Virus record (IMG/VR): IMGVR_UViG_3300046616_000314
Coordinates: 497,117 to 561,116 of that record
DNA length: 64,000 nucleotides
From: a virus
Reading direction: 5' to 3' (one strand)
The notes beneath the pieces are model-generated. The model saw only the letters and a program-made list of their open reading frames with translations, was not told the origin of the DNA and searched no databases. The position numbers and the translations under genes were made by a program. Position 1 is the first letter of the stretch. Each line of letters starts with the position of its first letter. Positions 1-11,199 of this stretch are shown here, piece by piece.

Positions 1-1
1 G

Positions 2-291
2 TCAACAATAATATGAATTATCGCCAACGCCGAATAAAATTTTGAAACCGATGAACAGCCACCAACCAAGACCGATGCAGAAACCAAGTCCAACAACGAT
101 AACGAAAAGAACTTTGAACAGTATCAAATATTTGATGAGCGCAAGAGCGATCACTACCGTCGCGATGGCGGTGAAACCTATCACGGCGAACACAAAAATT
201 TTGTTCCAGAAAGGAAGATTGTCCACTTTACGAACCCATTGCTTAGTCGGATGTTCGAATAGAAGTTCCCATTCTTCTTTCTTCGTAGCCA

Positions 292-292
<1 letters not shown>
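2..292 (-). CDS. small membrane protein
   Basis: A 96-residue protein of unknown function. A charged N-terminus (about residues 1-28) is followed by two or three hydrophobic segments at about 31-53 and 55-88, so it should be an inner-membrane protein with a short cytoplasmic head. Its ATG overlaps the stop codon of serS by one base (TAATG), which suggests translational coupling at the end of that leftward operon. The stop codon lies at the window edge but the gene is complete. I recognise no family. Confidence 0.65.
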
Positions 293-2496
<2,204 letters not shown>

Positions 2497-2497
<1 letters not shown>

Positions 2498-2751
2498 CAG
2501 AGCCACTTCAGTTTGAAATATACCGCATCATCTTTGTTGTTAAACGATATGGCTGATCCACCGGAAAGCCCGTAGAGATCGAGTGTGCAATCGATCTTTT
2601 CTCTAGCCAACCATTCAGCAAATTCGCCCGTAAACCGATGCTTGAGAGTGCAAGAAACTGGTGATTTGATACCTTGTACAAGGTAATGTTCCCCAACCGT
2701 CTTTGGTGGATTCAGGAAGACGTACTTGCCGTCAATAATTTTGAAACTCAT
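2497..2751 (-). CDS. small KLKW-motif family protein
   Basis: An 84-residue member of the paralogous family described for 47.8-58.5 kb. It has a variable N-terminus, a central W-L helix (EFAEWLARE) and the C-terminal motif NKDDAVYFKLKWL. The ATG at 2751 overlaps the upstream TGA in an ATGA arrangement; the longer start at 2763 would overlap by 16 bp and is less likely. Function unknown. It sits far from the main array, so the family is dispersed in the genome. Confidence 0.75.
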
Positions 2752-3641
2752 AACGCCATCCAAAGTTGGAACTTACGAATGTAATCAACATCCGGTTTAT
2801 TAATTTGAGACCAATTCTCAATCAGAAAATCTCGGAACCATCCGGTAGTCATGACCGTGGTCAATCGTTGTAGTGCCTTTGAGTAGGCTTCGGACGGGTT
2901 GCGTTCTCGACCGGGGAGGATGAAACGCTCTAGGGCGATCACCATAATTTCTTCCCGTGCCAATTTTTGTTGAACGTCTAGGGATGCCGCATCGAATAGT
3001 GTTTTGTCGAGGCTGGCTTTGGACAAATCATTTTTGAAAGTTTCGAACAGCGGACGCCCGCCGTACTTCATCGCATCGTGCAAATCGTCGTGATCAAGCA
3101 TACGCCCGACAGAGTTGTTGCTTTTTGCAAAGAATGCTTCGTTACTCATGTTGGTGTTGATACGTCGAACACCGAATTTTTCTACATTCTCGGCGTGGCG
3201 AAACTGATAGAAATAAAGTTCGCTGAAGCTAGGCTCACCTTCGCTACGATCCTTCAGCCAATGATAATCCTCGATGTTCTTGCGCCAGTGAACATTCCAA
3301 TCCAGATGGCTTCGTTTGATCAACGTCAAAATGGACGGGGAAGGAACGTTTGCCTCACCAAATGGAATATCCATTTTGAAGGAATATGGTAGAGCGTTGA
3401 TTTGCGTTTCTAGCGTTTCGTTGCTTGACAAGGGCGTGATCGTCTCAAACTCTAGACGTGAGCCGTCCTTGAGCTTGAAGCGCACTTTCTTGTCATGCGG
3501 CGACACCATATCCACGATGGAATCTTTTGCTTCGGTAGCCCACGCCAGGATTTCCGAAGGTCGGGCAATGATGTCCCAATCCTTAGCTTCCCGAAAATCG
3601 GGATACCAAAAACTAATTGCGCGTGAGCCGATGATGATCAT
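2748..3641 (-). CDS. nucleotidyltransferase-like protein
   Basis: 297 residues. The N-terminus IIGSRAISFWYP followed by KDWDII (about 20-25) resembles the GS and DxD signature of the minimal polymerase-beta/nucleotidyltransferase fold, and KRSHLDWNVHW (about 108-118) could be part of the same site. Such proteins transfer NMPs to RNA, protein or small molecules, but no substrate can be inferred. The gene is coupled by ATGA overlaps to its neighbours on both sides, each a KLKW family protein. The assignment rests on short motifs only. Confidence 0.5.
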   Translation of the reverse strand: MIIIGSRAISFWYPDFREAKDWDIIARPSEILAWATEAKDSIVDMVSPHDKKVRFKLKDGSRLEFETITPLSSNETLETQINALPYSFKMDIPFGEANVPSPSILTLIKRSHLDWNVHWRKNIEDYHWLKDRSEGEPSFSELYFYQFRHAENVEKFGVRRINTNMSNEAFFAKSNNSVGRMLDHDDLHDAMKYGGRPLFETFKNDLSKASLDKTLFDAASLDVQQKLAREEIMVIALERFILPGRERNPSEAYSKALQRLTTVMTTGWFRDFLIENWSQINKPDVDYIRKFQLWMAL

Positions 3642-3943
3642 GTGTCTGGGTCAATAATGATTTGAGGATATTTTAGTTTTATAAACGCGAGGTCTTCTTC
3701 GCTTAGATCAAACGCGACATAGTGATTATTGTCAGCAATATTTCCGCCCCAAGGACGAACAGAAATAGATTTATCGGGAAATTGTTTTCTAAACCACTTC
3801 ACGAATTCTCTATTATCATTTCGAAGCGTCTTGAACAATGTTCTAGTCCAAACCGAAGTGCCTTTGGGATGAAACAAAGACAGGGTGAATGACCCATCGT
3901 GTCGTTGTTGGTATCGCGGCGCAAAGGTGAGAAACGTTGTCAT
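3638..3943 (-). CDS. small KLKW-motif family protein
   Basis: 101 residues, divergent member of the family: central helix FVKWFRKQF and C-terminal SEEDLAFIKLKYP, followed by a short tail IIIDPDT. The stop overlaps the ATG of the nucleotidyltransferase-like gene (ATGA) and the start overlaps the stop of the gene upstream (TAATG). Function unknown. Confidence 0.7.
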   Translation of the reverse strand: MTTFLTFAPRYQQRHDGSFTLSLFHPKGTSVWTRTLFKTLRNDNREFVKWFRKQFPDKSISVRPWGGNIADNNHYVAFDLSEEDLAFIKLKYPQIIIDPDT

Positions 3944-4146
3944 TACGATTCGCGTTGAGACAGCCCGGCATGAGCGCGAAGCGTGTACTCAAAATCCACG
4001 ATTGAGAACGAGAGCCCTACCGCCTCGGCTTCGATTTGGATATCGTGTGCCATATCCAGGGCTTCGCGAAGGTCAATGCGTTCTTCGCGTAGGTCGTCAA
4101 TGATGCCAGCTTGCGCGGCATTGAGATCGAAACTGGTTGTAATCAC
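3943..4146 (-). CDS. small acidic hypothetical protein
   Basis: A 67-residue, helix-rich acidic protein (DDLREERIDLREALDMAHD). No family recognised. Its stop shares one base with the ATG of the next gene, so it is probably the first gene of the leftward 4.1-0 kb operon. An AT-rich gap of 68 bp separates it from the gene upstream. Confidence 0.6.
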   Translation of the reverse strand: MITTSFDLNAAQAGIIDDLREERIDLREALDMAHDIQIEAEAVGLSFSIVDFEYTLRAHAGLSQRES

Positions 4147-4214
4147 GGTAAAAACTCATAAAAAAATTACGAGAATTTAGTTACCGAATTTGGTTAAGGG
4201 ATGCAAGCGAAAAA

Positions 4215-4829
4215 TTAATCGTCTTTTAGGAGATTGAGAAGCGACGTGTTAGCCACGGCTCCCAAAACAGCCTTTAGCGAAAAATCTGCGAACGATTCCG
4301 CATACTTGTTGGCTTGCTCGATAGCAGCGGCTTGAGCCGTGCCATCGGAATAAAAACTGCCCTCACCCGCGATCATGGTACTCACAGTGGTAGGAGTAGC
4401 AACGATTGTGTTAACACGCGATTGTAAAATGACGGTATTGGCTTCGCTGGGATTAGCCGCCGCCGCTTCTAACTCATCAATCGCAGTCAGAAATGTTCGT
4501 GCTCCAAATGTCGCACCAAATGCCTGAGATACACTGTTCGCCGGTTTATTGGTAGTCAATATGACAGTCGAATAGGTATCCATTTGAGCGGGCAAGTCAG
4601 CAAGCGTGTTGCCAACGTGCATGGATAGTGCATCCATTTCGCCTGAATTTACAAAACTAGCCGATAGGGTTGTGCTAAGTGCGATAAGATCGGCGTCTCC
4701 TGAGTTGGCAAGATTTGCCACTACGGCATTCACGACATTGTTCGCGTCAGCCAATCGTGTGACGAAATAAGGATCAAATTGGTTGCCCGCACCGATGATG
4801 CCAGCAATTTCGTTAATTTTATCGCTCAT
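4215..4829 (-). CDS. hypothetical, possible virion-associated protein
   Basis: 204 residues, rich in Ala, Asn, Ser and Thr, low in charge and with no obvious catalytic motif; the composition resembles virion proteins of this phage. It is coupled (TAATG) to the M15-type peptidase gene upstream and shares its late promoter, so it is probably made late. No family recognised. Confidence 0.6.
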   Translation of the reverse strand: MSDKINEIAGIIGAGNQFDPYFVTRLADANNVVNAVVANLANSGDADLIALSTTLSASFVNSGEMDALSMHVGNTLADLPAQMDTYSTVILTTNKPANSVSQAFGATFGARTFLTAIDELEAAAANPSEANTVILQSRVNTIVATPTTVSTMIAGEGSFYSDGTAQAAAIEQANKYAESFADFSLKAVLGAVANTSLLNLLKDD

Positions 4830-5686
4830 TATGCGCTCTTAGGAAGATTGGGGTGATATGGTGTGCCGCCGGTCATAGTGTATCCAAGTGGAAGCCCTGA
4901 CATTTGTTGAGAACGTCGGTTCGCGAAATGAATCCAGCCGGGGCTACCTGAACCGCTATACTCCAAAAGAAATTGGGTATAGGGAATTTTGGCAGTCGTA
5001 ATGATCTTGACGGCGAGTTGACGAAGTTCTTCACGGCTAAGTCTGTTACCATTTTTGAACATATGTAGATCGCAAGCCGAACCAATGTTATGATCCGAAG
5101 TGCCAGTAGAATTTCTAAAGCCGCTACCAATCTTGAATTCGATCCCATCGGTGTTGTGTGACAACCAATCCTTAAGAGCATCGACGCTATTGGTAGCGAG
5201 AAATTTCAAATTACAAATAATGTCTGCTTTGTTGACACCATTGTTTCCGCCAGAGGGGATGGTATGGCGCAAAGCCGGTTGATAGACGCCAGACGAGAAA
5301 TCAGCGACCGTAAAATATTTTGAAATTTTTGTGGAATCTGGGGTGGATGAATTGTAGTCGCCGCATCCGACACCCTTGGATGTCCCGTTGACCGGAGTAA
5401 CGCCCGCCGCTCCTGGGTCTTCTGCGTTGCTTACTGAAGCCCGCTCCAAGCTATCAGCGGTACCGGGACCATATTTGTTATCGAGATACGCCCGGCGTTG
5501 ATCCGGTTCCATATCCTCGGTTTCCATACCGATAGATTCGTATTCGGCGACTTCAGCCGAAACACCGCTAGAGCCGACAACAGCCCCGCCGCCTTCGACA
5601 AAATGCGAAGACGCGCCAGTGATGACTTTTCCAAGTTTGCCTTGGACCATGACAACACTACCAACGTGGGCTACAGGATATGGCAT
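4829..5686 (-). CDS. M15-type peptidase, possible PAAR-like N-terminus
   Basis: 285 residues. The C-terminal half has the zinc-site pattern of peptidase M15/VanY-type D-Ala-D-Ala carboxypeptidases: SGFRN, then H199 and D206 in SDHNIGSACDLHM, and H253 in GWIHFA. This class cleaves peptidoglycan stem peptides. The N-terminus (AHVGSVVMVQGKLGKVI) weakly resembles PAAR spike-tip proteins, so it could be a tail-tip or baseplate murein hydrolase; a free endolysin is the alternative. Late promoter box at 5731-5737 on the same strand. The M15 call is firm; PAAR is tentative. Confidence 0.7.
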   Translation of the reverse strand: MPYPVAHVGSVVMVQGKLGKVITGASSHFVEGGGAVVGSSGVSAEVAEYESIGMETEDMEPDQRRAYLDNKYGPGTADSLERASVSNAEDPGAAGVTPVNGTSKGVGCGDYNSSTPDSTKISKYFTVADFSSGVYQPALRHTIPSGGNNGVNKADIICNLKFLATNSVDALKDWLSHNTDGIEFKIGSGFRNSTGTSDHNIGSACDLHMFKNGNRLSREELRQLAVKIITTAKIPYTQFLLEYSGSGSPGWIHFANRRSQQMSGLPLGYTMTGGTPYHPNLPKSA

Positions 5687-5703
5687 GAAAACCTCAAATA
5701 AAA

Positions 5704-5730
5704 ACCGATGTCTCCGAATAGAGACACCGG
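5704..5730 (-). terminator. hairpin with U-tract between late promoter and start codon
   Basis: Arms 5721-5730 and 5705-5714 pair over 10 bp in the minus-strand RNA, including one G-U pair that would be A-C on the other strand, so the leftward RNA is the better folder. A T-run follows at 5700-5704. It lies between the late box and the ATG at 5686, as at 28.53 kb. Confidence 0.6.
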
Positions 5731-5737
5731 TATTTAT
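5731..5737 (-). promoter_or_regulatory. T4-type late promoter box
   Basis: ATAAATA on the minus strand, 45 bp before the peptidase gene. By T4 spacing, transcription should start near 5725, inside the 5' arm of the adjoining hairpin. Confidence 0.6.
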
Positions 5738-5746
5738 TGTATTAAA

Positions 5747-6085
5747 TTAGCCCTTTAGGATCGTGCTGGGCGATGCAGCGACGAGACCCGTGGTGGCGTG
5801 AAGATAAGAATTGTCGATATCTTCGCGCGGAGCCATCGGAGCCACGACGAGACGATCAAACGAAAACGTGAAAATTGAGTCTTCGTCAACGGCGCCCATG
5901 AAGGGAGCGAAGCCCAAACCGGCTTCCTGGGCACTAACCATTCGCATCTGAATGGCAATCGGCTTGGTGATGGAAATGGTCTTTTCATCGACCGAATGCA
6001 CTCGTCCAACCAATTCTTCTCCGGTAACTAGTCGAAGAACAACGGTTTTTCCTGCTTCGGGCTTATATTTGGTTTTGATAAGCAT
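5747..6085 (-). CDS. hypothetical, possible Sm-like (LSM) protein
   Basis: 112 residues. The N-terminal part, KTVVLRLVTGEELVGRVHSVD then KTISITKPIAI, has the strand pattern of an Sm/LSM barrel (short strands with a conserved G and D turn). The rest is hydrophobic and acidic without motifs. RBS AGGAG lies 9 bp before the ATG. Sm-like proteins bind RNA or form structural rings, but this resemblance was judged by eye only. It lies divergent to the tail sheath gene. Confidence 0.55.
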   Translation of the reverse strand: MLIKTKYKPEAGKTVVLRLVTGEELVGRVHSVDEKTISITKPIAIQMRMVSAQEAGLGFAPFMGAVDEDSIFTFSFDRLVVAPMAPREDIDNSYLHATTGLVAASPSTILKG

Positions 6086-6194
6086 AATTTAAAACTCCTA
6101 AATAATGCATCATCTTATCATGCCTTAACCATCTTTTTCCATTTAAAAGTCTGAGATAATACTGATTTTTTGGGGTCGTTTTGGGGAGGTCTAG

Positions 6195-6201
6195 ATAAAT
6201 A
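6195..6201 (+). promoter_or_regulatory. T4-type late promoter box
   Basis: ATAAATA 32 bp before the tail sheath ATG at 6233. Confidence 0.7.
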
Positions 6202-6232
6202 CTTTTACTACTCATTTTGGAGAATAATAATC

Positions 6233-9142
6233 ATGGCAACACTCGTAAGTCCCGGTGTAGACGTTCAAATTTATAATGAAAGCTTCTACGCAACCGCTGG
6301 TACTGGGACAGTTCCTTTGGTGGTATTCGCTAGTGCTGCGAATAAGCCAATTTCTGCTAGTGACTCTACTATCGCTCCATATTCTGTTCCTTCCCGCGCT
6401 GGCGAACTTTTCTTGGCTACTTCGCAACGCGAACTGATCCAACAATTCGGTACGCCTACCTTCAAGACCGTTCAGGGTACCCCTCTGCACGGCGACGAAC
6501 TGAACGAATATGGTCTTCTGGCTGCTTATCAATATCTGGGAATTTCGAACCGTTGCTACGTTGTTCGCGCTGATATCGATACGGCTCAACTGGAATCCAG
6601 CACTTCGGCTCCGGTCGGTGCTCCGCAAGCTGGTACATTCTGGTTTGACGTTGGTGAAACTTCGTTTGGTGTCTTCCAATCGAACGGCAATCCGAACGCT
6701 GGTGTTGCTTGGTTGACCCAACCGGTTCTGGTCGCGGGTTCGGCGAACACCACAAACGGCGAGCCTTCAACTGGCTTCGGCGCCGATGGCGACTTCGCTG
6801 TTGTCGTAAGTGTTTCGGATAACCTGCTTTATGAAAAGCTGGCTGGTGCTTGGTTCCTAGTTGGTTCGACCGCTTGGAAGGCAAACTATCCGACTAAGGT
6901 CCAAGGTTCGACCAACCCGGCTCCGATCCTGACCACCGATACCATCGTTATCACTGTTTATGACAGTGTTGGTGCTCCGACCGCAACAACCATTTCCTTC
7001 AGCGCGACCACTGGTACGCTTCCTGAAATTGTTACAGAAATCAACAACGCAGCTATTCCGAACGTTACGGCTTCGGTCACAACTGGTACGGCTCTGCTGA
7101 TCGCTGAAATCGCTGGTGGTAAGATCACGGTTCAAAATGGTGCTGGTACTCCGCTGGCAACTTTGGGCATCGTTCCGAATACCTATAATGGCGTTTCTCT
7201 GAAGCAAACAAGCAACGCTCAATATCCGGCTAATTCGGTCGCGGGCGACGTTTGGATCAAGGGTACGGTTCCTAACAAGGGTGCTGACTGGTCTGTTAAG
7301 TATTGGTCGTCGGCTGGTCAATGGATCGAAGTTGCGGCTCCGTTCTATCCTTACGACAGCATCGCCGCTGATGGCGACGCTGGTAAGGACGCTGCTGCCT
7401 TGCTCGCCTTCGGTGTTCCTACTGTTGGTACAATCTACGTTGGTTATGACGATGGCGTTGCTTCGGGCGGCACACCGGGTACTCAACAAATTCGTCGTTG
7501 GAATGGCACTATGTTCGAAAACCTCGTTTATGAGGCTTCGACTGTTCCTCCGACTTCGGCTCCTTCGGAAGGTACTCTGTGGTACAATTCTGATCTGCGC
7601 GTTGACATCATGTACGGCGATGGCACGACATGGATGGGCTACAAGCACAAGTTCCAAACAACTGACCCGAACGGCGTCATCATTTCGGGCTCTAAGCCTC
7701 TGGTCCAATCGACCGGTTCGGCTCTGGTCGATAATGACCTGTGGCTGGATTCGAGCGATCTGGAAAACTATCCGCTGCTGTATCGTTACTCGACCACAAC
7801 TGGTCGTTGGACACTGATCGACAACACTGACCAAACCTCGCCGTTTGGTGTCGTGTTCGCTGATGCACGTGCTGACTCGGGTCCGACCTATAGCGGTGCG
7901 CAATCTGGCTATGCATTTAACTCGGAACTGCCCGCCGATATGGTGAAGTCCGATTACCTGCTGCCGGATGCTCCCGATCCTCGCACATACCCAGACGGTA
8001 TGCTGCTGTTCAACACTCGCTATGGTACGTACAACGTTAAGCAATGGGAACCGAACTACTTCGCTCTCGGCGGCTACGACGCTAACACCGACTATACCGA
8101 AGAAACATATCGTATCGGAACCGCTGGTCCCGTCTTCCCGGCTCTGACTGATGCTGGTGTTTGGCTGACAGCAAGCGGCAATGGAACAAACGGTGCTCCG
8201 CTGATGGGTCGTAAGGCTCAACGTGCGATGATCGTTCGTGCCATGGGTGCCACAATCTCCGAAAACGAAAACCTGCGTTCAGACCTAGTTTATTACAACC
8301 TCATCGCCGCACCGGGCTACCCGGAAATGATCGATGAAATGGTTGTCCTGAATACCGATCAAAAGGAAGTGTCGTTCATCGTTGCCGATACGCCTGCGCG
8401 CCTGCGTCCGACCGGTACAGACATCACCGCGTGGGCAACCAATGCGAATGGTGCTTCGTCTAACGGCGAAGATGGTCTGACCACTTCTAGCGATTACGTT
8501 GGTGTCTATTACCCTTGGGGTCTGAGCACCGATCTGTCGGGTAACGAAGTTATGGTTCCGCCTTCTTCGGTTGCTCTCTGCACCATGGCTTATAACGACC
8601 AAGTTGCTTACCCGTGGTTCGCCCCGGCTGGCTTCACTCGTGGTCTGGTCCAGAATGCTACCACCGTTGGTTATCTGACTAGCGAAGGTGAATTCAAGCC
8701 TGTTCTGTTGAACCAAGGTCAAAAGGATGTTCTTTACACCAACAAGATCAACCCAATCGTGTTCATTCCGAACCGTGGCTTGGTTGTCAATGGTCAAAAG
8801 ACCCGTGCGCCGCTTGACAGCGCAATGGACCGCATCAACGTTGCTCGTCTGGTCAACTACCTGAAGTACCAACTGAGCAACATCACGCAACCGTTCTTGT
8901 TCGAACCGAACGATGAACAAACACGTGAATCGGCTCGCGTAACTGTCGAACGTTTCCTTGAAGGTCTCGTTGGTCTGCGCGCCCTGGAAGACTACGGCGT
9001 CCAGTGCGACTTGAACAACAACACCCCGGAACGTCGTGATCGTAATGAATTGTGGATCGATGTCGCTATCATCCCGACCAAGGCTGTCGAATTCATCTAC
9101 ATCCCGGTTCGTATTCTGAACAGCGGCGATTCTATCGCTTAA
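6233..9142 (+). CDS. gp18: tail sheath protein (T4 gp18-like)
   Basis: 969 residues, larger than T4 gp18 (about 660). It forms the contractile tail sheath. The N-terminus MATLVSPGVDVQIYN and the C-terminal ~250 residues (NYLKYQLSN, QPFLFEPNDEQT, RVTVERFLEGL, ELWIDVAIIPTKAVEF) match the conserved sheath core that builds the handshake between subunits. The central ~500 residues are Ala/Gly/Thr-rich with several YxxGTxW-like repeats and are probably surface domains. The ATG at 6233 has GGAG just upstream and is preferred over a start 21 codons earlier that overlaps the late promoter. Followed by a strong terminator. Confidence 0.93.
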   Translation: MATLVSPGVDVQIYNESFYATAGTGTVPLVVFASAANKPISASDSTIAPYSVPSRAGELFLATSQRELIQQFGTPTFKTVQGTPLHGDELNEYGLLAAYQYLGISNRCYVVRADIDTAQLESSTSAPVGAPQAGTFWFDVGETSFGVFQSNGNPNAGVAWLTQPVLVAGSANTTNGEPSTGFGADGDFAVVVSVSDNLLYEKLAGAWFLVGSTAWKANYPTKVQGSTNPAPILTTDTIVITVYDSVGAPTATTISFSATTGTLPEIVTEINNAAIPNVTASVTTGTALLIAEIAGGKITVQNGAGTPLATLGIVPNTYNGVSLKQTSNAQYPANSVAGDVWIKGTVPNKGADWSVKYWSSAGQWIEVAAPFYPYDSIAADGDAGKDAAALLAFGVPTVGTIYVGYDDGVASGGTPGTQQIRRWNGTMFENLVYEASTVPPTSAPSEGTLWYNSDLRVDIMYGDGTTWMGYKHKFQTTDPNGVIISGSKPLVQSTGSALVDNDLWLDSSDLENYPLLYRYSTTTGRWTLIDNTDQTSPFGVVFADARADSGPTYSGAQSGYAFNSELPADMVKSDYLLPDAPDPRTYPDGMLLFNTRYGTYNVKQWEPNYFALGGYDANTDYTEETYRIGTAGPVFPALTDAGVWLTASGNGTNGAPLMGRKAQRAMIVRAMGATISENENLRSDLVYYNLIAAPGYPEMIDEMVVLNTDQKEVSFIVADTPARLRPTGTDITAWATNANGASSNGEDGLTTSSDYVGVYYPWGLSTDLSGNEVMVPPSSVALCTMAYNDQVAYPWFAPAGFTRGLVQNATTVGYLTSEGEFKPVLLNQGQKDVLYTNKINPIVFIPNRGLVVNGQKTRAPLDSAMDRINVARLVNYLKYQLSNITQPFLFEPNDEQTRESARVTVERFLEGLVGLRALEDYGVQCDLNNNTPERRDRNELWIDVAIIPTKAVEFIYIPVRILNSGDSIA

Positions 9143-9167
9143 GGGAAACCTTAAAAGAATTGAAGAA

Positions 9168-9195
9168 GGGGAGGGCGAAAGCTCTCCCCTTTTTC
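9168..9195 (+). terminator. intrinsic terminator after tail sheath
   Basis: 9-bp stem (9168-9176 with 9181-9189, one G-U) with a GAAA tetraloop, followed by TTTTT. Confidence 0.85.
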
Positions 9196-9196
9196 G

Positions 9197-9225
9197 TTGA
9201 CAATTATACTCTATCGCTGTATATG
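9197..9225 (+). promoter_or_regulatory. sigma70-like promoter
   Basis: TTGACA at 9197-9202, 17 bp spacer, TATATG at 9220-9225 (TATGAT lies two bases further). It starts directly after the sheath terminator and drives the 9251 gene and probably tyrS. Confidence 0.6.
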
Positions 9226-9250
9226 ATATGGATCATTTATGGAGATAGGC

Positions 9251-9727
9251 ATGTCTGATCTTGTTGAAAAGTATTTTATGGATGCGTGGCGTCCACTCAG
9301 CAAGGTCTATGCACACCCTCCGGTTCTCAACTCACAAGCGGATGCCCTTGCCTGGATTGCCGATCAGCATTCGTATATGCAAAACCAATATCGGCTGACC
9401 GATCCGGCGAACGATAAAACACCACCGCCCAAGCTCACCTTGGATTTGGGTGAATTCGAAAAAGCCATCACCGTTTCGCAATTTCCCTGGACGGCTGTTA
9501 AGATGCGTCGTCGCCCAATTATCGCGAATGGCGTACCGCAACCGCATTATAACTATTCCTACGATATGTGGGAATGGAACGTGTACAAGATGAAGTGGGT
9601 TCGTCTTTCGAATACGGCTTGTGGCTTCGGCGAGCAAAGTGATGCAGATCGTTGTGCCAAGGAACGTTCGGACGAAATTCAAGACATGCTTGATTCTAAC
9701 AAGAATCATCCGCCCGTAATTAAGTAA
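9251..9727 (+). CDS. hypothetical protein
   Basis: 158 residues, Trp- and Tyr-rich (FPWTAVKMRRRP, YDMWEWNVYKMKWVRL); no family recognised. The ATG at 9251 is chosen because GGAG lies 6 bp before it; the in-frame ATG four codons earlier lacks this. The gene is separated by 5 bp from tyrS, so the two are probably co-transcribed from the sigma70-like promoter at 9197. Confidence 0.7.
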   Translation: MSDLVEKYFMDAWRPLSKVYAHPPVLNSQADALAWIADQHSYMQNQYRLTDPANDKTPPPKLTLDLGEFEKAITVSQFPWTAVKMRRRPIIANGVPQPHYNYSYDMWEWNVYKMKWVRLSNTACGFGEQSDADRCAKERSDEIQDMLDSNKNHPPVIK

Positions 9728-9732
9728 AGAAA

Positions 9733-10902
9733 ATGAAATCTGAATTATTCAAAGTCCTGTCCGACCGTGGGTTCATCAACCAAACAACCAATTTGGCTGC
9801 GTTGGATGATGCGGCTGTTGCTGGTCCGATCACGGCATACATCGGCTTCGACCTGACGGCGAACAGCCTGCATGTCGGTTCTCTGATTCAGATCATGGTG
9901 TTGCGTTGGATGCGCAAGCTGGGTCACAATCCCCTAATTCTCCTGGGCGATGCTACAACTCGTGTGGGCGATCCCTCGGGTAAGAGCACGGCTCGCCCGA
10001 TCCTGACCACGGAACAAATCGGTTCCAATCGCCAAGGAATCGAGAAAGTTTTTAAGACGCTTGTTCCCGAACCTCAATTCGTCACGAACGAAGCGTGGTT
10101 CAACGGCGAAACGGGTTTCTTTGAATTTCTCCAAGAATACGGTTCGATGTTCAGTATCAATCGTATGCTGACGTTCGATTCGGTAAAGAGCCGTCTCAAG
10201 CCCGACTCGTCTCTGTCGTTCCTTGAATTCAACTACATGCTGATGCAAGCGGTTGATTTCTTCAAGCTGAACGAATTGCAAAATTGTATCTTGCAAGTCG
10301 GTGGCTCGGATCAATGGGGCAACATCATCAACGGCGTCGAGCTAACCCGCAAGAAAGCTCAACGGGAAGTCTTCGGGCTGACTACCCCTCTGATGACCAA
10401 CGTTGCTGGGGAAAAAATGGGCAAGACGGCTTCTGGCGCCGTTTGGCTTGATCCCGAAAAGACTTCGGCGTTTGATTTCTGGCAGTTTTGGCGCAATGTC
10501 GAAGATGCCAAGGTTGGTGAATTCCTGCGTCTGTTCACCGAACTTGATCTCGGAGAAATCGAAAATATTATTGCCAAGGATGTCAACGAAGCCAAGATCG
10601 TCCTGGCGGACACCGTTACTGGAATGGTTCATCCCAATTTTGGCGGCGAGCTTCCCGTTCTCAATCGCCATCGGTCGCATCTGTTCGCCGCTGGTCAAGT
10701 ATCGATCTCGCAACTGTTCGTGGAAGTTGGGCTGGCAAAATCGAACGGTGATGCTGCCCGTCTTGCTCAAAATGGTGGTTTGAAATTGGATGATGTTCTG
10801 GTACAAGATGTTCGTCGTCTTGTATCCGAGAGTGACATTCCCGCCTCGGGTATGAAATTCTCGCTTGGGAAAAAGAAGTCGGTAATTTTGAAATTGGTTT
10901 AG
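9733..10902 (+). CDS. tyrS: tyrosyl-tRNA synthetase
   Basis: 389 residues, class I synthetase that attaches tyrosine to tRNA-Tyr. It shows the HIGH-type motif as HVGS (47-50), the tyrosine-site motif GSDQWGN (191-197) and the KMSKS-type loop as KMGKT (228-232). A C-terminal S4-like RNA-binding domain runs from about 330 to the end. Length fits the bacterial family and nothing appears broken. No tRNA-Tyr gene was found in this window. Directly after the stop lies a structured RNA candidate that shares three bases with the end of the gene. Confidence 0.95.
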   Translation: MKSELFKVLSDRGFINQTTNLAALDDAAVAGPITAYIGFDLTANSLHVGSLIQIMVLRWMRKLGHNPLILLGDATTRVGDPSGKSTARPILTTEQIGSNRQGIEKVFKTLVPEPQFVTNEAWFNGETGFFEFLQEYGSMFSINRMLTFDSVKSRLKPDSSLSFLEFNYMLMQAVDFFKLNELQNCILQVGGSDQWGNIINGVELTRKKAQREVFGLTTPLMTNVAGEKMGKTASGAVWLDPEKTSAFDFWQFWRNVEDAKVGEFLRLFTELDLGEIENIIAKDVNEAKIVLADTVTGMVHPNFGGELPVLNRHRSHLFAAGQVSISQLFVEVGLAKSNGDAARLAQNGGLKLDDVLVQDVRRLVSESDIPASGMKFSLGKKKSVILKLV

Positions 10903-11054
10903 TAGCTCCGAAAGGGCGAAAGCCCTGAACCCATAAGTCCGAAGGTAGGTGACTGGGAGGCTGTTCAGCGTAAAGGTACTGCTTCACTCCATTAAACACA
11001 GGATGAAGATGCCTCGGATAATCAAGAGTTTGCTTGATATTGGTAGCTACTAAA
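10898..11054 (+). ncRNA. candidate structured RNA downstream of tyrS
   Basis: About 157 nt closed by a perfect 10-bp stem (10898-10907 with 11045-11054) whose 5' arm includes the tyrS stop codon. Inside are a 5-bp hairpin with a GAAA tetraloop (10913-10926) and a 6-bp hairpin (11021-11038). A strong terminator follows at once. No open reading frame of note. It could be a processed small RNA or a 3'UTR element; I cannot assign a known class. Confidence 0.45.
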
Positions 11055-11085
11055 AAGAGCCGGGGAGTGATCCCCGGCTCTTTCT
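11054..11085 (+). terminator. intrinsic terminator
   Basis: 13-bp perfect stem (11054-11066 with 11071-11083), 4-nt loop, ending in TTT within the stem. It closes the tyrS/structured RNA transcript. Confidence 0.8.
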
Positions 11086-11199
11086 ACGATTCCTAAGAGC
11101 ATCCTACCATTTCTGGCTGTGGGTTTTTCGGGGTCACTCGTTTGAACCGTTGCTACTCTAGACCCTTGTTCACATATTAACCATACGCCTTAACGAAAA

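Noticed and set aside
6857-8221. Long open frame antisense to the tail sheath gene
   Set aside because: Basic, Arg/Ser/Thr-rich shadow of a highly biased gene, without ribosome site or promoter.
10910-11040. Hammerhead ribozyme or group I intron in the RNA after tyrS
   Set aside because: The hammerhead core and the group I P7 elements are not present.
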